Source: Nymphaea colorata (lineage: Eukaryota > Streptophyta > Magnoliopsida > Nymphaeales > Nymphaeaceae). From it: a DNA stretch of 64,000 nt. Each line of letters starts with the position of its first letter. The first letter of the stretch is position 1. Under the pieces are notes generated by a model that worked only from the letters and a program-made list of their open reading frames with translations, was not told where the DNA came from and made no database searches. The position numbers were made by a program, and so were the translations under genes. The stretch covers positions 8,072,001-8,136,000 of the forward strand of contig NC_045150.1 of assembly GCF_008831285.2 (NCBI RefSeq). Direction: 5' to 3'. This document shows, one piece after another, positions 34,515 to 61,589 of the stretch.

Positions 34515-36970
34515 GAGAAAGAGAAATAGAGAGATAAAAGACAAAGAGAGAAAGTAATTGTGTATCTTGACAGGCAAAGAGAAAGGCAAACCCTATAAAG
34601 TATGAGAGCCTACCCGAGTGGTGCTGCCAATACCTGGACTGACCTGGCCCAAACTTGCATGCACATCGCAAGACCGAGTCAAGCGATTGGTACCCAATTC
34701 GACCCAGCCCGCATTTCACTCATGTGGCCTCAGCCTAGCTCATTTCAGGCTTGAAATCCAACTATCTATCAGATACCCACCCAGCTTGATGTCTATCCTT
34801 GCAGGCAAGGGGAAAGGGAGAAGGTGGAGGACTTTGGCTCTTTCTCGAGTGGGTTGTCTATCTTCTCGCTCTGCCAAATTAGGGTTTGGCTATTAGATGT
34901 GCAGACATAGTTGTAAGCTTGGGATATTATCCCTTTCAAAAGCTGAAACAAAATATACCAACCCACCTAAGGGAAAAGGAAAAACAGGGGCTCATGAGAA
35001 CCATGGTGAAGCAACATACGACATTTTATGCCTTCCCCATGGTCTCTCCTTCAATCTCTAGCTCCCCAGTGACCACAAGCTTCCTGAAAATCACTGTAAA
35101 GCAAGGAGTTTCATTCTTTAGACAGAACAAAACACGACCAATCTAAAGTGACGAACACATGTGCATACCTTTTCCTTCGGCTTCTTGGTAGCTTCCTTTG
35201 TAATGTCATGACAACCACTCGACGAATAAAAGATAACCTCTATTTAAACTGAGCCCCCCTCAATTGGAAAGGACAGCTTCCCAACCATGAATCCTTCAAA
35301 CTTAATTGAAATTAAATAAGATAAACTTCGTCTTACCGCACCTTTGACAATTTTGTGGCCTACGTTTCCCCTTGTTTGTACTTGCACAATTCTCAAGGTG
35401 TCAACAGGCATTGTTTAAAATAACATTACCACCCTTATCTCAAAGATTAAATCGACATAAAATAAAAGTTTTAAAAATTAAATGTGATTTAATTAGGACT
35501 AATCACGGAATCTAAGTGTGCTACTCACGGACCAAGAGAGCTGTCCCCTCAACTTAACGCCATCAAGATCCGCAATTGGGACCCCTCGTGTTTTTTTTTT
35601 TTTTTTTTAAACTCACAATACAACCATTAAAACATTATTATATATATAGTTTAAATGGATGGGATTTAATTAAAACTAGTTACAGAATCTAAGGCGAAAA
35701 GCTAAACTTAATGCCATATAAAATCCAAGAGCGGGACCCCTCGATTTTTTTTTACTCATAATACGGGTAAAATGTGCCAGGTGTCTAGAGATTCGCCGCC
35801 TGAATTGTCTCCTTACCAACCAACCCATATTGTGCATGTCGGTAGCGCTACCTAAGCTACTCATGAAAGGCCCTTCACAGTTTGCTTTTCCATTGCACCA
35901 AGAGGCACATATCTCTCCTATTAAATTTTGGATATATCTTTAAAAGACTCAATTATTCTCTGTTCTTTGTTTTTTTGGTGGGTAGCATTGGGAAAAGAAG
36001 TTTGAAGATCCCTTTTTCTCTGGTTCTCATCTACGTGAGACTTGGGTGAGATATGTTGCAATCTCACAATTTCCAGCTATATTATACCCCTTACACCTAA
36101 TGTCTTTTATTTTTTTGGGTGAACGATAGGTTCATCCACTGCTCGAAACAAGGCCCGAAGATCCTTCATTCCCTCTGCCTTTGAGGTCATGAGCTGCGTC
36201 GGTGACAGCGATAGTAACAGTGCATCCTTCAACTTGAATGTCGCGATCTACCACCTTAAGACACATGAACATAAAGACCACAAGAATCAAACTAGAAACA
36301 TACTTTTATGTAGACCCCTAACCCGACCAACTATGCTATGCCCCTTGAGGCATGTTCTCTATGTATTATAACTAAATTAACAAGAAAAAAACAACATCTT
36401 GATCACATATTTTCTTAAGGAATAACCTTTTAACATTCTTATTGAAGGAAAACAAGAAGGCCCTTTAAATTCCATCATTTGGCAACCAAGTGATAGCCAG
36501 AGTACCCCAGTTGTCCCAAAGGGTGTAGTGCAACTAGCTTGGATCAGCAACTGGTCTCACTTCCATTGGCAAGGGTGCAGTCTCTTGTTCTAAAACACCG
36601 ACACAAGCCATTACTAGAGAAGCAAAGGAAATAGCTTTGGGTGTTTGTACACAGGCAAACAATAATATAGTCCGTCTCTATTAGCAGAACAAGAAAAATT
36701 TATTGGAGGATATATATTTAAGATTCTTATTTAAAAATAATTTTTTTTAAAAAAACAGATATGAACAACTGCCTATACCAGTCACAACGTGGCTACGCCA
36801 CGGTCTATTTTAGCAACGTAAGGGCCAACTTGGCATTGCACCATGGTACCCACTAACTAATTACAAAATCTGATGATCTTACTAGCTACGTGGTTACTAA
36901 TATTATTTTACTGTTTACTTAACTCTCAAAGATCTGCCTAAGATCCTCCGCCTGTTTCCCTTCTTCCTTT

Positions 36971-37105
36971 CTCATTAGTTGAAAGCCCCTTCTTGAATAT
37001 TCAGGCCAACTGTTTCTCATTAGTTGAAAGCCCCTTCTTGAATATTCAGGCCAACTGTTTCTCATTAGTTGAAAGCCCCTTCTTGAATATTCAGGCCAAC
37101 TGTTT
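36971..37105. repeat. 45-bp repeat, three perfect copies
   Basis: The unit beginning CTCATTAGTTGAAAGCCCC occurs at 36971, 37016 and 37061 with no mismatch. The copies are contiguous with no unique spacers. Confidence 0.95.
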
Positions 37106-37599
37106 CTCTTTCTTGTTTGTTTTTTTAATGGTCCACTTGTGTATTTTCGCGTAGAGGTGTACGGTTGACACGAATATTCAAGTTACGTCACAAAAAGGAG
37201 AGACATGACCAGAGGCCAGTTGCCATATCAATTCTGTAATTCAGAAATCAACTGTAATGAACTATTATTCTACTTTCTACAGTCCCACACGACATCTCAA
37301 TACCTCCAAAAGCAAAAGTATATGGACCCCTCATAAAGATAATCTTAAAGTAAGGAGCTTTGCAAAGCACCTTATTATTTAGTCTACCACACTTTTTTTT
37401 TCCCTCTTTATTTAGGAATATAAAGGACTTGCAAGACAATTAGAACCCAATGAGCCTAGTGTCGGGTGAGCAAAAAGAACATCTCATGGCCTCAGTGTGA
37501 GAGGTCGAAACCTCTTCCTTTCTATTTCTTAGCATCTAGGGTTGCATTGGTACCTCGCTTATGTAAATTGTGGAGTGATCTCTACGTTGAAGTTGGTCC

Positions 37600-37773
37600 C
37601 AGGGGCGGAGGGCGGGGCCCTCTCCAAATAATTGAAAAAAAATTACATTACCAAAATTGGAAATTTTTAATTGGGTGATGTATTTTTTAGATTCGGGTTT
37701 AGTTTGGCTCTACCCAGATAAACTTGTTGTACCGTTTGGCCCGCTCCTGAAAAGAATCATCGCTCCGCCCCTA
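37600..37773. mobile_element. hAT-like miniature element
   Basis: 174 bp beginning CAGGGGCGGAG and ending CTCCGCCCCTA, a nearly perfect terminal inversion. The outside 8 bases are GTTGGTCC and CTTGGTCC (7 of 8 identical), the size expected for hAT insertion. AT-rich, non-coding interior. Confidence 0.65.
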
Positions 37774-37973
37774 CTTGGTCCTACTTGTGAAGTTACAGCT
37801 TAGTCAAATAAAACATTGATGAAATTGAAGGGAAGCATAGATCTCAATTCACTCTTTTGTTGCAATTGTATAGAACTCTCACTGAACATCTGGATAATCG
37901 AATAATATGCTTTTGTTCATAAGCATTTTGTTTCGTCTCGCTTAGAACTTTGTAATGAGAGGTGAACACCTAA

Positions 37974-38110
37974 GAAGCCGTTTGGCAACGGTAACTGGTT
38001 CGTAAACCAGCATAAAAATTGGGCAGATCCATGAAATACTGTAATATAGTGTTTTATGAATTTATGTGATTTTTGTACCAGATTTATGAAACATAACCAA
38101 ACACTGTTCT
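37974..38110. mobile_element. Tourist-like miniature element
   Basis: 137 bp bounded by GAAGCCGTTTGGCAACG and, inverted, AGAACAGTGTTTGGTTATG, with TAA on both outer sides. The interior has the ATTTATGAAACA motif shared with other elements of this group. Confidence 0.65.
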
Positions 38111-39456
38111 TAAAACACATTGGCATTCTCGGTGTCGCTTGTTTGATAAAGCACATTGTGATGGAACATCTCGTTCCTGTGACAAACAATTTGCCTGCCA
38201 GTTGGAAAGACCTCTTGTTTCCGTGGCTGTTCAAGTTGTCTCTGTTCCAAAAACACGAACAACCACCCTCTTATGTGTATCTTCTCCAATGTTAAGATTT
38301 GCAGTACACGTGATAACGGACAGTGCAACAACCATCTCCTGGTAGCCGCAATTACCTCGCGTCACCAACCCTCCTTATTTTGAACCTCTTTGGGTCTCAG
38401 AAATTATTGAACCAATTTAACCACAACGCACAACAATCTTGACTTTTGTTTAATTATTGGCTTCCATAATGACGCCTTCAACGATGCCTTACGGTTGACA
38501 TGACATTGCACAAAAATAATTTAATCTATGTCTCAACATATACAAGTATGAATATTTATAGACGCTTGACCAAAGCACTTTCCTATAATTTTTCTTTCTT
38601 GAAAGAATCTTTAGTGCTGTTGTGATTGCACTTACATTCTCTTCTTTAGAGTCTTAAGGCTCGCGTATCGCAGAATATGACAAATCTAAAAATATTCTTT
38701 TAAATTTGTTAAAAAAAGTATTTATTTACCTTTTTTTATTTTTTTAATGGGATTATTGGTGTTGAATATATCATGGTAGGTCTAGTTCAGGCATTAAACA
38801 ATTCCGAGCGGAGCGAGACGGTTTCTTTCCGTTGTTTAAATAAACGAGGAGGCCGTTGAGCTCAACGATCGCGCACCCTGTTGTCGTTGACAATTCTTCG
38901 GACGAAATTACCCCTTTCGTTTTTGGTCGACATAGACAAGCGGGAAGCGTATTTTCTTGCCTCACTTGGGGGCCATTTCGTGCTTCTCTTTTTATTCCCG
39001 CTCGTTGAATTTCGGAACGCTGTGGCGTCCACGTAAGAGAAGCCCTCTTACCACAACATCCTCAACATTAGAGTCATGGTCAAAGACAAAAGGTTCTTTG
39101 CGTGCCGATTTGAACTGCCGGAGATTAACTTAATTGTCAAGACTAGAGAATGTGAGCACAAGCATGCTAATTTGTGATTAGTGGGTTTGAACACCTTTAA
39201 TTTTGTGATTGCATAAGTAAAACTGGCTCGATTTGAACTCGCTCGTTAAAACTTGACTCGAACTTCACTCGAAAAAATACAATTGCAAACAATTTGGGCA
39301 GTGTTTGACAAGCCAAATTTTTCTTCCTTTCTTCAAGAGTACATCCAAACTTAGGTGTGAAAATAGTGCAGAGATGAACTGACGATGTGTAGTTACATGC
39401 CCGCCGAATTTTGAAGTATCCACTCAACTCGATTTTGAATTCTAAACCTGCTTACA

Positions 39457-39977
39457 ATGGAGAAAGACGATAAACGGGAGGCCCTTTTAACTCAACCGTT
39501 TGACTTCCTCCGTGGAGAACGACGGAAAAACAAGGACGGCCGGCGGCGAGGACAAGAAGGACATTTCGTGAAAACGTCAGCGATGTGCTCGGAAGACGAA
39601 GCGATAGACATTTATACGGAGACTCGAGCCAGGAACGAGGTCTTCGTCGGACGAGTTGCCGCATTTACTGGTTTTTTGAGATCCCTGAAGACCTCGGCCC
39701 TTGCCGCCCGCAGTTGCGCTCGGAATCGACGCCGATCTCTGCTCTCTTTCCCCGCCGCCCGAAGTCCGATCTCCGCCTTCCTCATCCCGTCATTAATGAC
39801 GGCGCTTTAGATCGAAAGGGACTCCTCGGCCAAAGCCAACCCTGGACCAACAGCTCCCCCTTCGTTCCCAAAAAAAAGAGAAAAAAACGCACTCTCCATC
39901 ATTCGACGACCAATGAAAGCTTGGAGGCCGTGGGCTTAAAGGCGATTCATCGTCTCATAGTCGGCATGATTCTGTAA
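39457..39977 (+). other. GC-rich patch with overlapping unassigned frames
   Basis: A locally GC-rich stretch gives a 117-codon frame (39457-39810) and an overlapping 130-codon frame (39585-39977). Both are rich in Arg, Ser and Pro, as expected from GC-rich non-coding DNA. I recognise no domain and no matching splice structure. It could be a decayed first exon or a promoter island. Confidence 0.2.
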
Positions 39978-40125
39978 CAAGGAATCATTGAATTTAGTTA
40001 CTGAATGATGCTTTGTTGTTAGTGAAAATTTATTGAGAAACAAATAATAAAGTGGTGCTATCTCGAAATTAATGTGCTTGGGGGGTCTTTGTTTGATGTA
40101 GTTGTGCAGAATCTGTACTTATGAA

Positions 40126-40261
40126 GGCGTTTGGTTAATAAAACACCAACACTTTGTTTCAAAAACCGTTTTAAAAATTAGAACAAATTCAAAAGACACT
40201 AATTTTTAAGCCAAATTCATGAAACACTGAATTAGCTAAGTGTCTCCTTAACCAAACACTC
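40126..40261. mobile_element. Probable Tourist-related miniature element
   Basis: Ends GGCGTTTGGTTAA and TTAACCAAACACTC are inverted with respect to each other. The interior contains AAATTCATGAAACACT, as in the other elements of the group. The target duplication is not clear. Confidence 0.5.
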
Positions 40262-43200
40262 TCCATAAATCAAGGTAGAGTGAGACTTGAATCAGTGATT
40301 GTGCTATTGAATTGATTCGGATGCAGATAAGCTAAATACACAAAAAAATGGGTGCTGGACTGTACATACCAAATAGGGTAAAACTCGGACCTAGTCCCTC
40401 TGGTAACATCCCCAGTTATGGCATTTCCTATTCTATCTCATAGTGAAAGTTGTTTCTTCAACTAAAAAAAAATATGTGAAGACAAAAATTAAAACAAAAG
40501 CCAAAAGCTATTTATACAACTTGGAACAGAAAATTGATTTACATCTAGGCAATGAGCCAGGCTGCTGGTAGATATGCATTACCTCCAGGTCGGCCTAATA
40601 ATTTATCGGGCCGGTTTAGGTGGGTCCGATAATTATGATTAATTATATTATATATATTATTTTATATTAAAAAAATATTTTTTTTTTAATTTAATCTGAT
40701 CGAGCTCCAAGGGCTCATGTTTGGATTTTACTTGTCAGATCGAGCTCGAGCCCAGGTTTCAAGTGTGTGGTCGACCCGGCCAATGCAGCCTTAATTAGAA
40801 GTAACATTCTGGCCACTTCATGTGAGCTATTACAAGGGCAAACCATATCCTGCTTTTTCTATTTGAACCTCATTTTGGTCATAATCATCAAATAAGAGCT
40901 TGCTGCGGGCAGTAACCCCATGGCTCGAGTTTGATAGTCGGTCGAGTTAAAGGTAGAAGATGCTTGCCAACTCAAACATATGAAGTTAAAAGGCATAAAT
41001 TTTCACATGTTTTGAAATTAAATAAATTAAATGTGTGGTCTTCATTTGCTGTTTGTCAGCAGAAGCAGAGACGCACTCAGATAAAAATTATAAAAAAAAA
41101 TCCGGTCTTATTATTATATATGGACGAAACGAAGGGCCCTAAAAGTAATTTCCTCGATCAAAACAGGCCATATGACTCTGCCCCGCTCGTTTAATGTCCA
41201 CAGCGCCGATGTTGACTCGTGCGTCGCTTTTCTCCCCAACAAACAGGGAACACGAGGACGAAATAAATAAGAAACGAGAATCTTTTTAGTGATTTTTTTT
41301 TTTCCTTTTAAGAAATAGATTCTTTAACTGCAGACGATGACAGAGCCCCCGTCGCTGTTGGTGACCCTTTAAAATAACTTTTAAGATAACCCCTACCTTT
41401 ATTTTCGGTGGGGCCGCTCTCTCCGGCACGTCACCTGTGAGGCTAAAAAAGAAAAAACAAAAAGTAAAAGAGAAGAAAGACGCACGTCATGCATGATGCT
41501 CGAAGTTCCTCAACGGTGAACTTCTTATTTTTAAACTCCGAATGACGCTTTAAAATAAAGGGCCGTAACCGTAAACCTCCTATAGAAACACGTTTCACCT
41601 GATTTTAAAACTCATACAGTCGATTCCTTCTCTGAATCTTCCCCGGTTTTTGCTTTTGAAGTTTTCTGAACTTTGTTATCAACCGTTGGTCTCGTGAGGT
41701 AAAACTTTTTGTTTCTTTCCCATTATTCTCGAGTAAGCGACGACTATTCGAGAACGTGGTGCTTGATGTCATGCATTATGCATTCGCGGCTTTTGACCAA
41801 AGAAAGGGTTTACTGTGCTCTCCGCCTAAGGACGACGTTATTAAAATACCCGTTTAGGAACATACACGTCACGCTCTTTAATTTTATTCATCTTTTTAAA
41901 TGCATGCACACTAATGACGCGATAGTTGAATTAGAACATTGAAATTCCTTTTATATATTGATGTATGTATGTAACTGTAAGAGCACATTGTTTAGATTTA
42001 TGTGAATCAATTTTGCATCAATATAATGTGCATTTGTAAATTTTATTTGGTCAACAGGAGTGTGAATCGTGGCCTGAAAGTCAGGCTTCATGTGCACGGT
42101 TTCGGCCTCGGAGTCCCACCGGCAACAAAAGGAAAAGACCGTGCAATTTAGTGGATATCATGACCTTAGTAAGTTCTAAAGCAAAATTTGATTATTTTAT
42201 AGCATAAGTTAATACATCATGCAAACGAGGAAGCCACATATATATATATATTTATGCGCTTGGAATATTTGTTGGTAAAGCTTCATTTTCCTCATTGGCT
42301 CGGAGTTTTATTATTATTATTATTATTATTTTCTTCACTTTTTTATTTTCAAGAAATGCGCCTGAATTCTTCTAATCTAACTGTGATTAGAGCATGAGCT
42401 AGATCGGCTGCTGCAAAGGCTCAACTCGAAAGATTAAGCTGTTAGTCCCACCGGACTCTTCCAAAAAGATTCTAATAGATGATACTTGGTCTTCAAATTT
42501 TGAACCCGTGTCCTTTTACATTTAAAAAGTCTTAAATTGATTCTTCTAGTAATGACAACCCATGAGTTTCATTGCCCCCCAAGCAATTTGATCAAATCTG
42601 ATAGTAAAACATTTTGTGAAGGCTGAACCCGACCACCTGAAGTTGGGACACGGCCAAAGAGCAGGGCCGAACCTTGGCCGGCACAGTTTGCCCATTACGT
42701 GCTCCAATGATCGGATCCCGTAATGCAAATGAGGTTCATGGGTCATGGCCCAAAACTCTGGGTACTGGACACGTGTCTCGCCCAAGCCCACGGGATATAC
42801 TCCTAGGAATCAAAAGTGGGTCCCCGCATTCGCCAGCCCCTAGTTTAGACTAGATCAATGGTCGCAGCGTGTACTTCAATCGACAAGTACGGTGGCAATA
42901 ACCTTGCGTTCAAAACCCAATCTATGCTGCTCTGCTGGCTTCCATGATTACTAAAGCAACAACAAACCTATTATTACCATCCCTTTGAAGTGACCCCTCA
43001 ACAAATGAGCTGAGCTCAACAACTGAAGTGGGCTCGAACAAGCAAGGCTCATCGAGCAGCTCAATTAACGCAGCGGCTCAATCAATACAATGATTCAAGT
43101 TAAAATGTACTCAAGTTTGAGGGTAGGATCAAACTTAGCACGAGGCAGGGTCGGGCTCTGACCCATTGAGCTCTGGGCCTGGTCCGAACGGAGGGCGACC

Positions 43201-43620
43201 AAAACGCAAACGCCGGACGCCAAGGGTGGCTTTGTAATTTCGAGATAACCGCCGGCCTACGACGTCCGGCACCGCAGACCTTAGAGGCCTACGGCTTACC
43301 CACCTAACCCGAGCCTGAGGGGTTCGGATCCGAACCGGAGTAGGCGGCGAAGTCAGCGGGGCCCATCCCACATCCGCTGTCAACTGCCGAATCGTGGCCA
43401 TCCGCCGCGGTGTTTTCCATCCCGAGGACCCACGTGTGATTCTATCCGTCCATCTGAGGGCGCTGATGGGAAAAAGAGAGAAAGATGAAGGGGGAAATGG
43501 AGAAAATGGGGGCGGTGGGGCCCTGGTGGTAAGTGAGGGAGCAGGCGCCCTGGGGTAGATAAAGAGAGCAAGTGGGACCCGCGGGTGGAGTCACTTGCTG
43601 AGCTGTCGGCCAGAGAGGTC

Positions 43621-43628
43621 TATAAATA
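43621..43628 (+). promoter_or_regulatory. TATA box of GLT1
   Basis: TATAAATA lies in a GC-rich context about 330 bases upstream of a strong leader-intron donor. Transcription would be expected to begin roughly 30 bases downstream, near 43652. The distance to the coding start at 44939 makes sense only if the leader intron is removed. Confidence 0.65.
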
Positions 43629-43951
43629 GGAGAGCCACCCGGCAACGCCGGTTCTAGTTGTTCAGATTCAGGTTTAGCAGGGGCGGGAGAGCGGGTGGGA
43701 GAGAGAGAGAGAAGAGGGGTGGCATTCGTTTCCCCTGTTTCTTTTGTCGTTATTTATCGGTTCATTTTCCTCCTTCCTTTCTCTGTTTCTGGAGGCGAGT
43801 GAGAGACAATCTGCGGAGAATCTCCAGATTTTTCGTTACCTTAATAGGGACGATCGATACCCCGTGTTTTCCCTTCTTCCTCTGAATCTGTAGCGGTATT
43901 CACCGAGAAGATAAGCGAGAGAAAAAGTTAAAATAAAGTAGAAGCAAAGAG

Positions 43952-44903
43952 GTACGTGCCGGCGCGGGTCTCTGACTCTCTGCCTCTCTTCCTCTCCCTC
44001 TTCTTTCCTGTCGAGAACGGAAGAAAGGTTCAACTGAATTGCGTTAATTAGTTCTGCCGTTCTGGTTAAAGAGTACTGTGAGCACCTGAGCGCAAGAAGA
44101 GCCTTTCTTATCTTAGATTATTTTGGAGCACCTTTTCCTTTTTCTTGCTTATTTCCGAGAGTTCTTCGGTCTGATCGGTCGGAGGACGCGAAAGTTTGAT
44201 GTGATCTGTTTTTTCAGAGGTCGAAGTGAGGTAATCCCTGGCTTTTTGCCGTTTTCGGTGTGAAAGCTTCCGGTTTTTGTTGTGAAATTACGAAAAAGTA
44301 AGCTCTTTGAAGTTTTTCTTGATTTAGACTGTGGAAATCCAGTAGTTTGTGCAGATCCGCGGTTTAGAGGGGAAGGTGCGTTTCTTATCATTCTCTAGGT
44401 CTTTGCATGACCCAAGGTAGAATTTGTAGGCTGTAAGGTAGATTCTCTTATTGAAAGTCGGGAACTCTGAAGAGCCCTGTTTCTTTGGAGTCTGAACTTC
44501 AGACTGTATCTTCGAGAAGCGTTTCTTGTCAGCAAGATAAAACGAGGGAAGGCTTCTTTGCTTTTGGAGTCTATAGTTCCGTGTTGGGACCCAAAAATGC
44601 AAAAGAAGCACGTTGTTTTGCTTGAAAGAGGACGATGAAAGGATTGAAACTCTTTCAGCTTTTCTACATTTCTAGGGTTTTAGACCTGAGCGATGCAGCA
44701 AGTCATTTCAGGTTGGAAGAAACAGCAATCAGATATAACGGATTTAAAACTGGGCACGGCTGCGTCGCCGAAATACATTTACGATGAAAAAACGGACTTT
44801 GTGCAAAGTTTTGGAACCTACAAAAAAATAGGGAAAAGACGAAGTAAGAAAAGTTCAAAGGCGATCTTGGTTTTTTTCTGATTTTCTTTTTTTCCTGAAG
44901 CAG
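43952..44903 (+). other. Probable 5' UTR intron of GLT1
   Basis: The donor AAAGAG|GTACGTG and an acceptor with a long T-rich tract (TTTTTTTCCTGAAGCAG) define a 952-base intron in the leader. The short remaining leader, 44904-44938, then runs directly into the start codon. The intron holds a TCTAGGGTTT motif (44671-44680) and a 62-codon frame at 44693-44881. The splice pair is inferred from consensus only. Confidence 0.6.
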
Positions 44904-44938
44904 GAGAAGCAATAAAGCTTACGACAGCAGACGTCGCA

Positions 44939-59703
<14,765 letters not shown>

Positions 59704-59739
59704 AAAATGGGTGAATTAGTCGAAGATACCAAGTGCGTG

Positions 59740-60004
59740 AATAAAGGCCCAGATCTCTACTTGTCCATGGTAAAATTGGAATTATAAAGACATGGCAATA
59801 CATGGGGAGGGCTGATGTAAAGGCCAGCGGATGCTTCATGCAAAAAGATTACAGGTCCGTTTTGGTGACCCGAAATTTTGGTCAAGTGGTTTTGGTAGTC
59901 GTCTAATAGTAGTGTCCTGGAATAAATTGGGAATAAGTTGGTTTTTGGGGCCATATTTTTTCTATTGCAGTTTTTTTTAATGTTTTTATGTGCCCATTAA
60001 TAAA
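59740..60004 (+). terminator. Candidate poly(A) signals of GLT1
   Basis: AATAAA occurs at 59740-59745, 59921-59926 and 59999-60004, which are 37, 218 and 296 bases after the stop codon. Plant genes commonly use several sites; which one dominates cannot be seen. Confidence 0.5.
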
Positions 60005-61581
60005 CGTTGTATAGTTCTCGAGTTCCTCAAATGGCAGTTGATCTTTTGTCTTGTATAGTTTGTCTATTTTTATACCTGTGGTCGAATATTGTATTGTATA
60101 GAGGTACTGGTGGTCCTCATCCGTGCAAGCTGTTGGAATCTCGAGTCCAAACAAAAACCGTTAAGAGGCCATCTTTTCTCCAAGTCAGAAATCAAGAGAT
60201 GGGTTCGCCCACTAAGTTGGACGTGAATCCTGAATCCGTTAACGAGTATGGAATTCGATCCAGGGTTCAATGAAGGCCTCGGGCTTTGTGTCCTTTCTTT
60301 TCTGGATTTTCTGTCGCAAGTCAGCTTTGGGTAATTCCACGATGAGACGCACAAAGGCTGAACTGGGCCTGCACCCGAAGCTATGATCTACTCTGGATTT
60401 ATCAGGCTTTTAAAAACAATCAGTCGGTCCTAAAGACAACCAGACCCAAATGTCAATGCCGCCGTAGTTGGCAAATTTGTTGATCCCGACTAGCGAGCTG
60501 CTTGAATCAGTTAGGATTGTGAGGTCACGAATCAGGATTCAGTCGTTTCACTGCTTAAGTTTGTTATTTTGTGAATTGAAATCTATATTCCACTAAAGAG
60601 ATCTTCTGGGGGATAGACCCCGACCTTCTCAATAAAAAAGAATAAGATATACAACCATGCAGAGGGAATGCTATGCATCAAACAATGAAGAACACCAAAA
60701 TTAAACCCAGCCGTACAGAAACATAAAGGCACACCAAAAGGTGATCTAAAGCAAACACCGAGACAGCGCCAAGCAATTCTAAACTTGTTATTCTATTTAC
60801 TCTCAGCAACTTGCTGATAAAAAGAGAGAAGAGAACATGTGTACACTTAGACTATCTTTTCCCTAAGTCATTGCTTTGTTAGACATCCAATTGCTAACTT
60901 TAGTAAACATACACACATTCATATTACGTATTATTTAGTTTTAGCAGAAGAAAAAAAGCAAACTTGAAGCCATCTGACATCTACCTTTTTCATTTATTTC
61001 TAGCAAAAAAACATTATAAAAAAAATTTTATGACATCCAAGTCACTGAATCAATGCTCTAACCAAATGACCTAGTCATCAGCTGATTCGAGTCCGAATTA
61101 TGAGTTCGCCAACTATGTTCTATAGTGGTTTATTTTTATTTAAGGCGATTGAAATCATCAAATAGAGACAACAACCAACTACCCACTTAATCGGAATCAA
61201 GAGTTAGGGTAGGATAGAGGGAACACAGGCAGCCGTGCCATGTCACTTAGGACCTTAAATTCTAGTTATTACTCGTTCTGAACCTTGAATCTTGGATCGA
61301 ATGGCAGCTCGAATTGCTTAAAAATTAGGGGTTTCCAACTGAACCAGCAAAACATGGATCTGGTCTCACTCATGGATTCGGAGTGAGTAGTACTTGTTTC
61401 CACCAACTCAGACGGCGCTCATATCTTACCAGTTCGGGGATTTGCAATCAAACTGGATCCGATACGCAAGCTTAGGAGCCTCTGAAATGAGTCCCGTCCT
61501 CTTGGGGATATGAATAACCTCCTTTTAACCGATTGAGGATACTCTAGTCAGCAATTTAAAAATTTGGAGTTATCGTGGGAG

Positions 61582-61589
61582 TATAAGTA
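61582..61589 (+). promoter_or_regulatory. TATA-like box of the F-box gene
   Basis: TATAAGTA lies 140 bases upstream of the proposed start codon in otherwise unremarkable sequence. Assigned by position only. Confidence 0.35.

Larger units (their letters stand above)
30704..36970. other. Gene-poor region with local duplications
   Basis: No supportable gene. It contains a GAGCTC-rich block (30815-31010), a miniature element (31019-31131), two long tandem duplications (32546-32998 and 34234-34514), and a decayed pair of copies (about 35484-35620 and 35662-35765) sharing GGGACCCCTCG followed by a T run. The remaining sequence is AT-rich with only short, family-less frames. Confidence 0.5.
37106..43620. 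other. Gene-poor region and upstream flank of GLT1
   Basis: No supportable gene. It contains two clear miniature elements (37600-37773, 37974-38110), a third likely one near 40126-40261, CTCGAG-rich scraps (39225-39280, 40695-40775, 43005-43070), and a GC-rich patch (39457-39977) with overlapping unassigned frames. From about 43140 the sequence becomes GC-rich toward the GLT1 TATA box and is probably the proximal promoter. Confidence 0.5.

Noticed and set aside
36971-37105. Regular 45-bp repeats as a CRISPR-like array
   Set aside because: The copies are contiguous with no unique spacers, and the genome is a plant nuclear genome.
39452-39977. Overlapping frames on both strands at the GC-rich patch as a protein gene
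   Set aside because: Arg/Ser/Pro-rich composition in several frames, no recognised domain. Kept only as a low-confidence compositional feature.
43135-43645. Overlapping minus-strand frames in the GC-rich GLT1 upstream region
   Set aside because: Pro/Arg/Ser-rich translations in several overlapping frames are typical of GC-rich promoter DNA; no family match and no exon structure.
44693-44881. 62-codon frame as an N-terminal extension of GLT1
   Set aside because: It ends in a stop before the GLT1 start and lies inside the probable leader intron. Treated only as a possible upstream frame.
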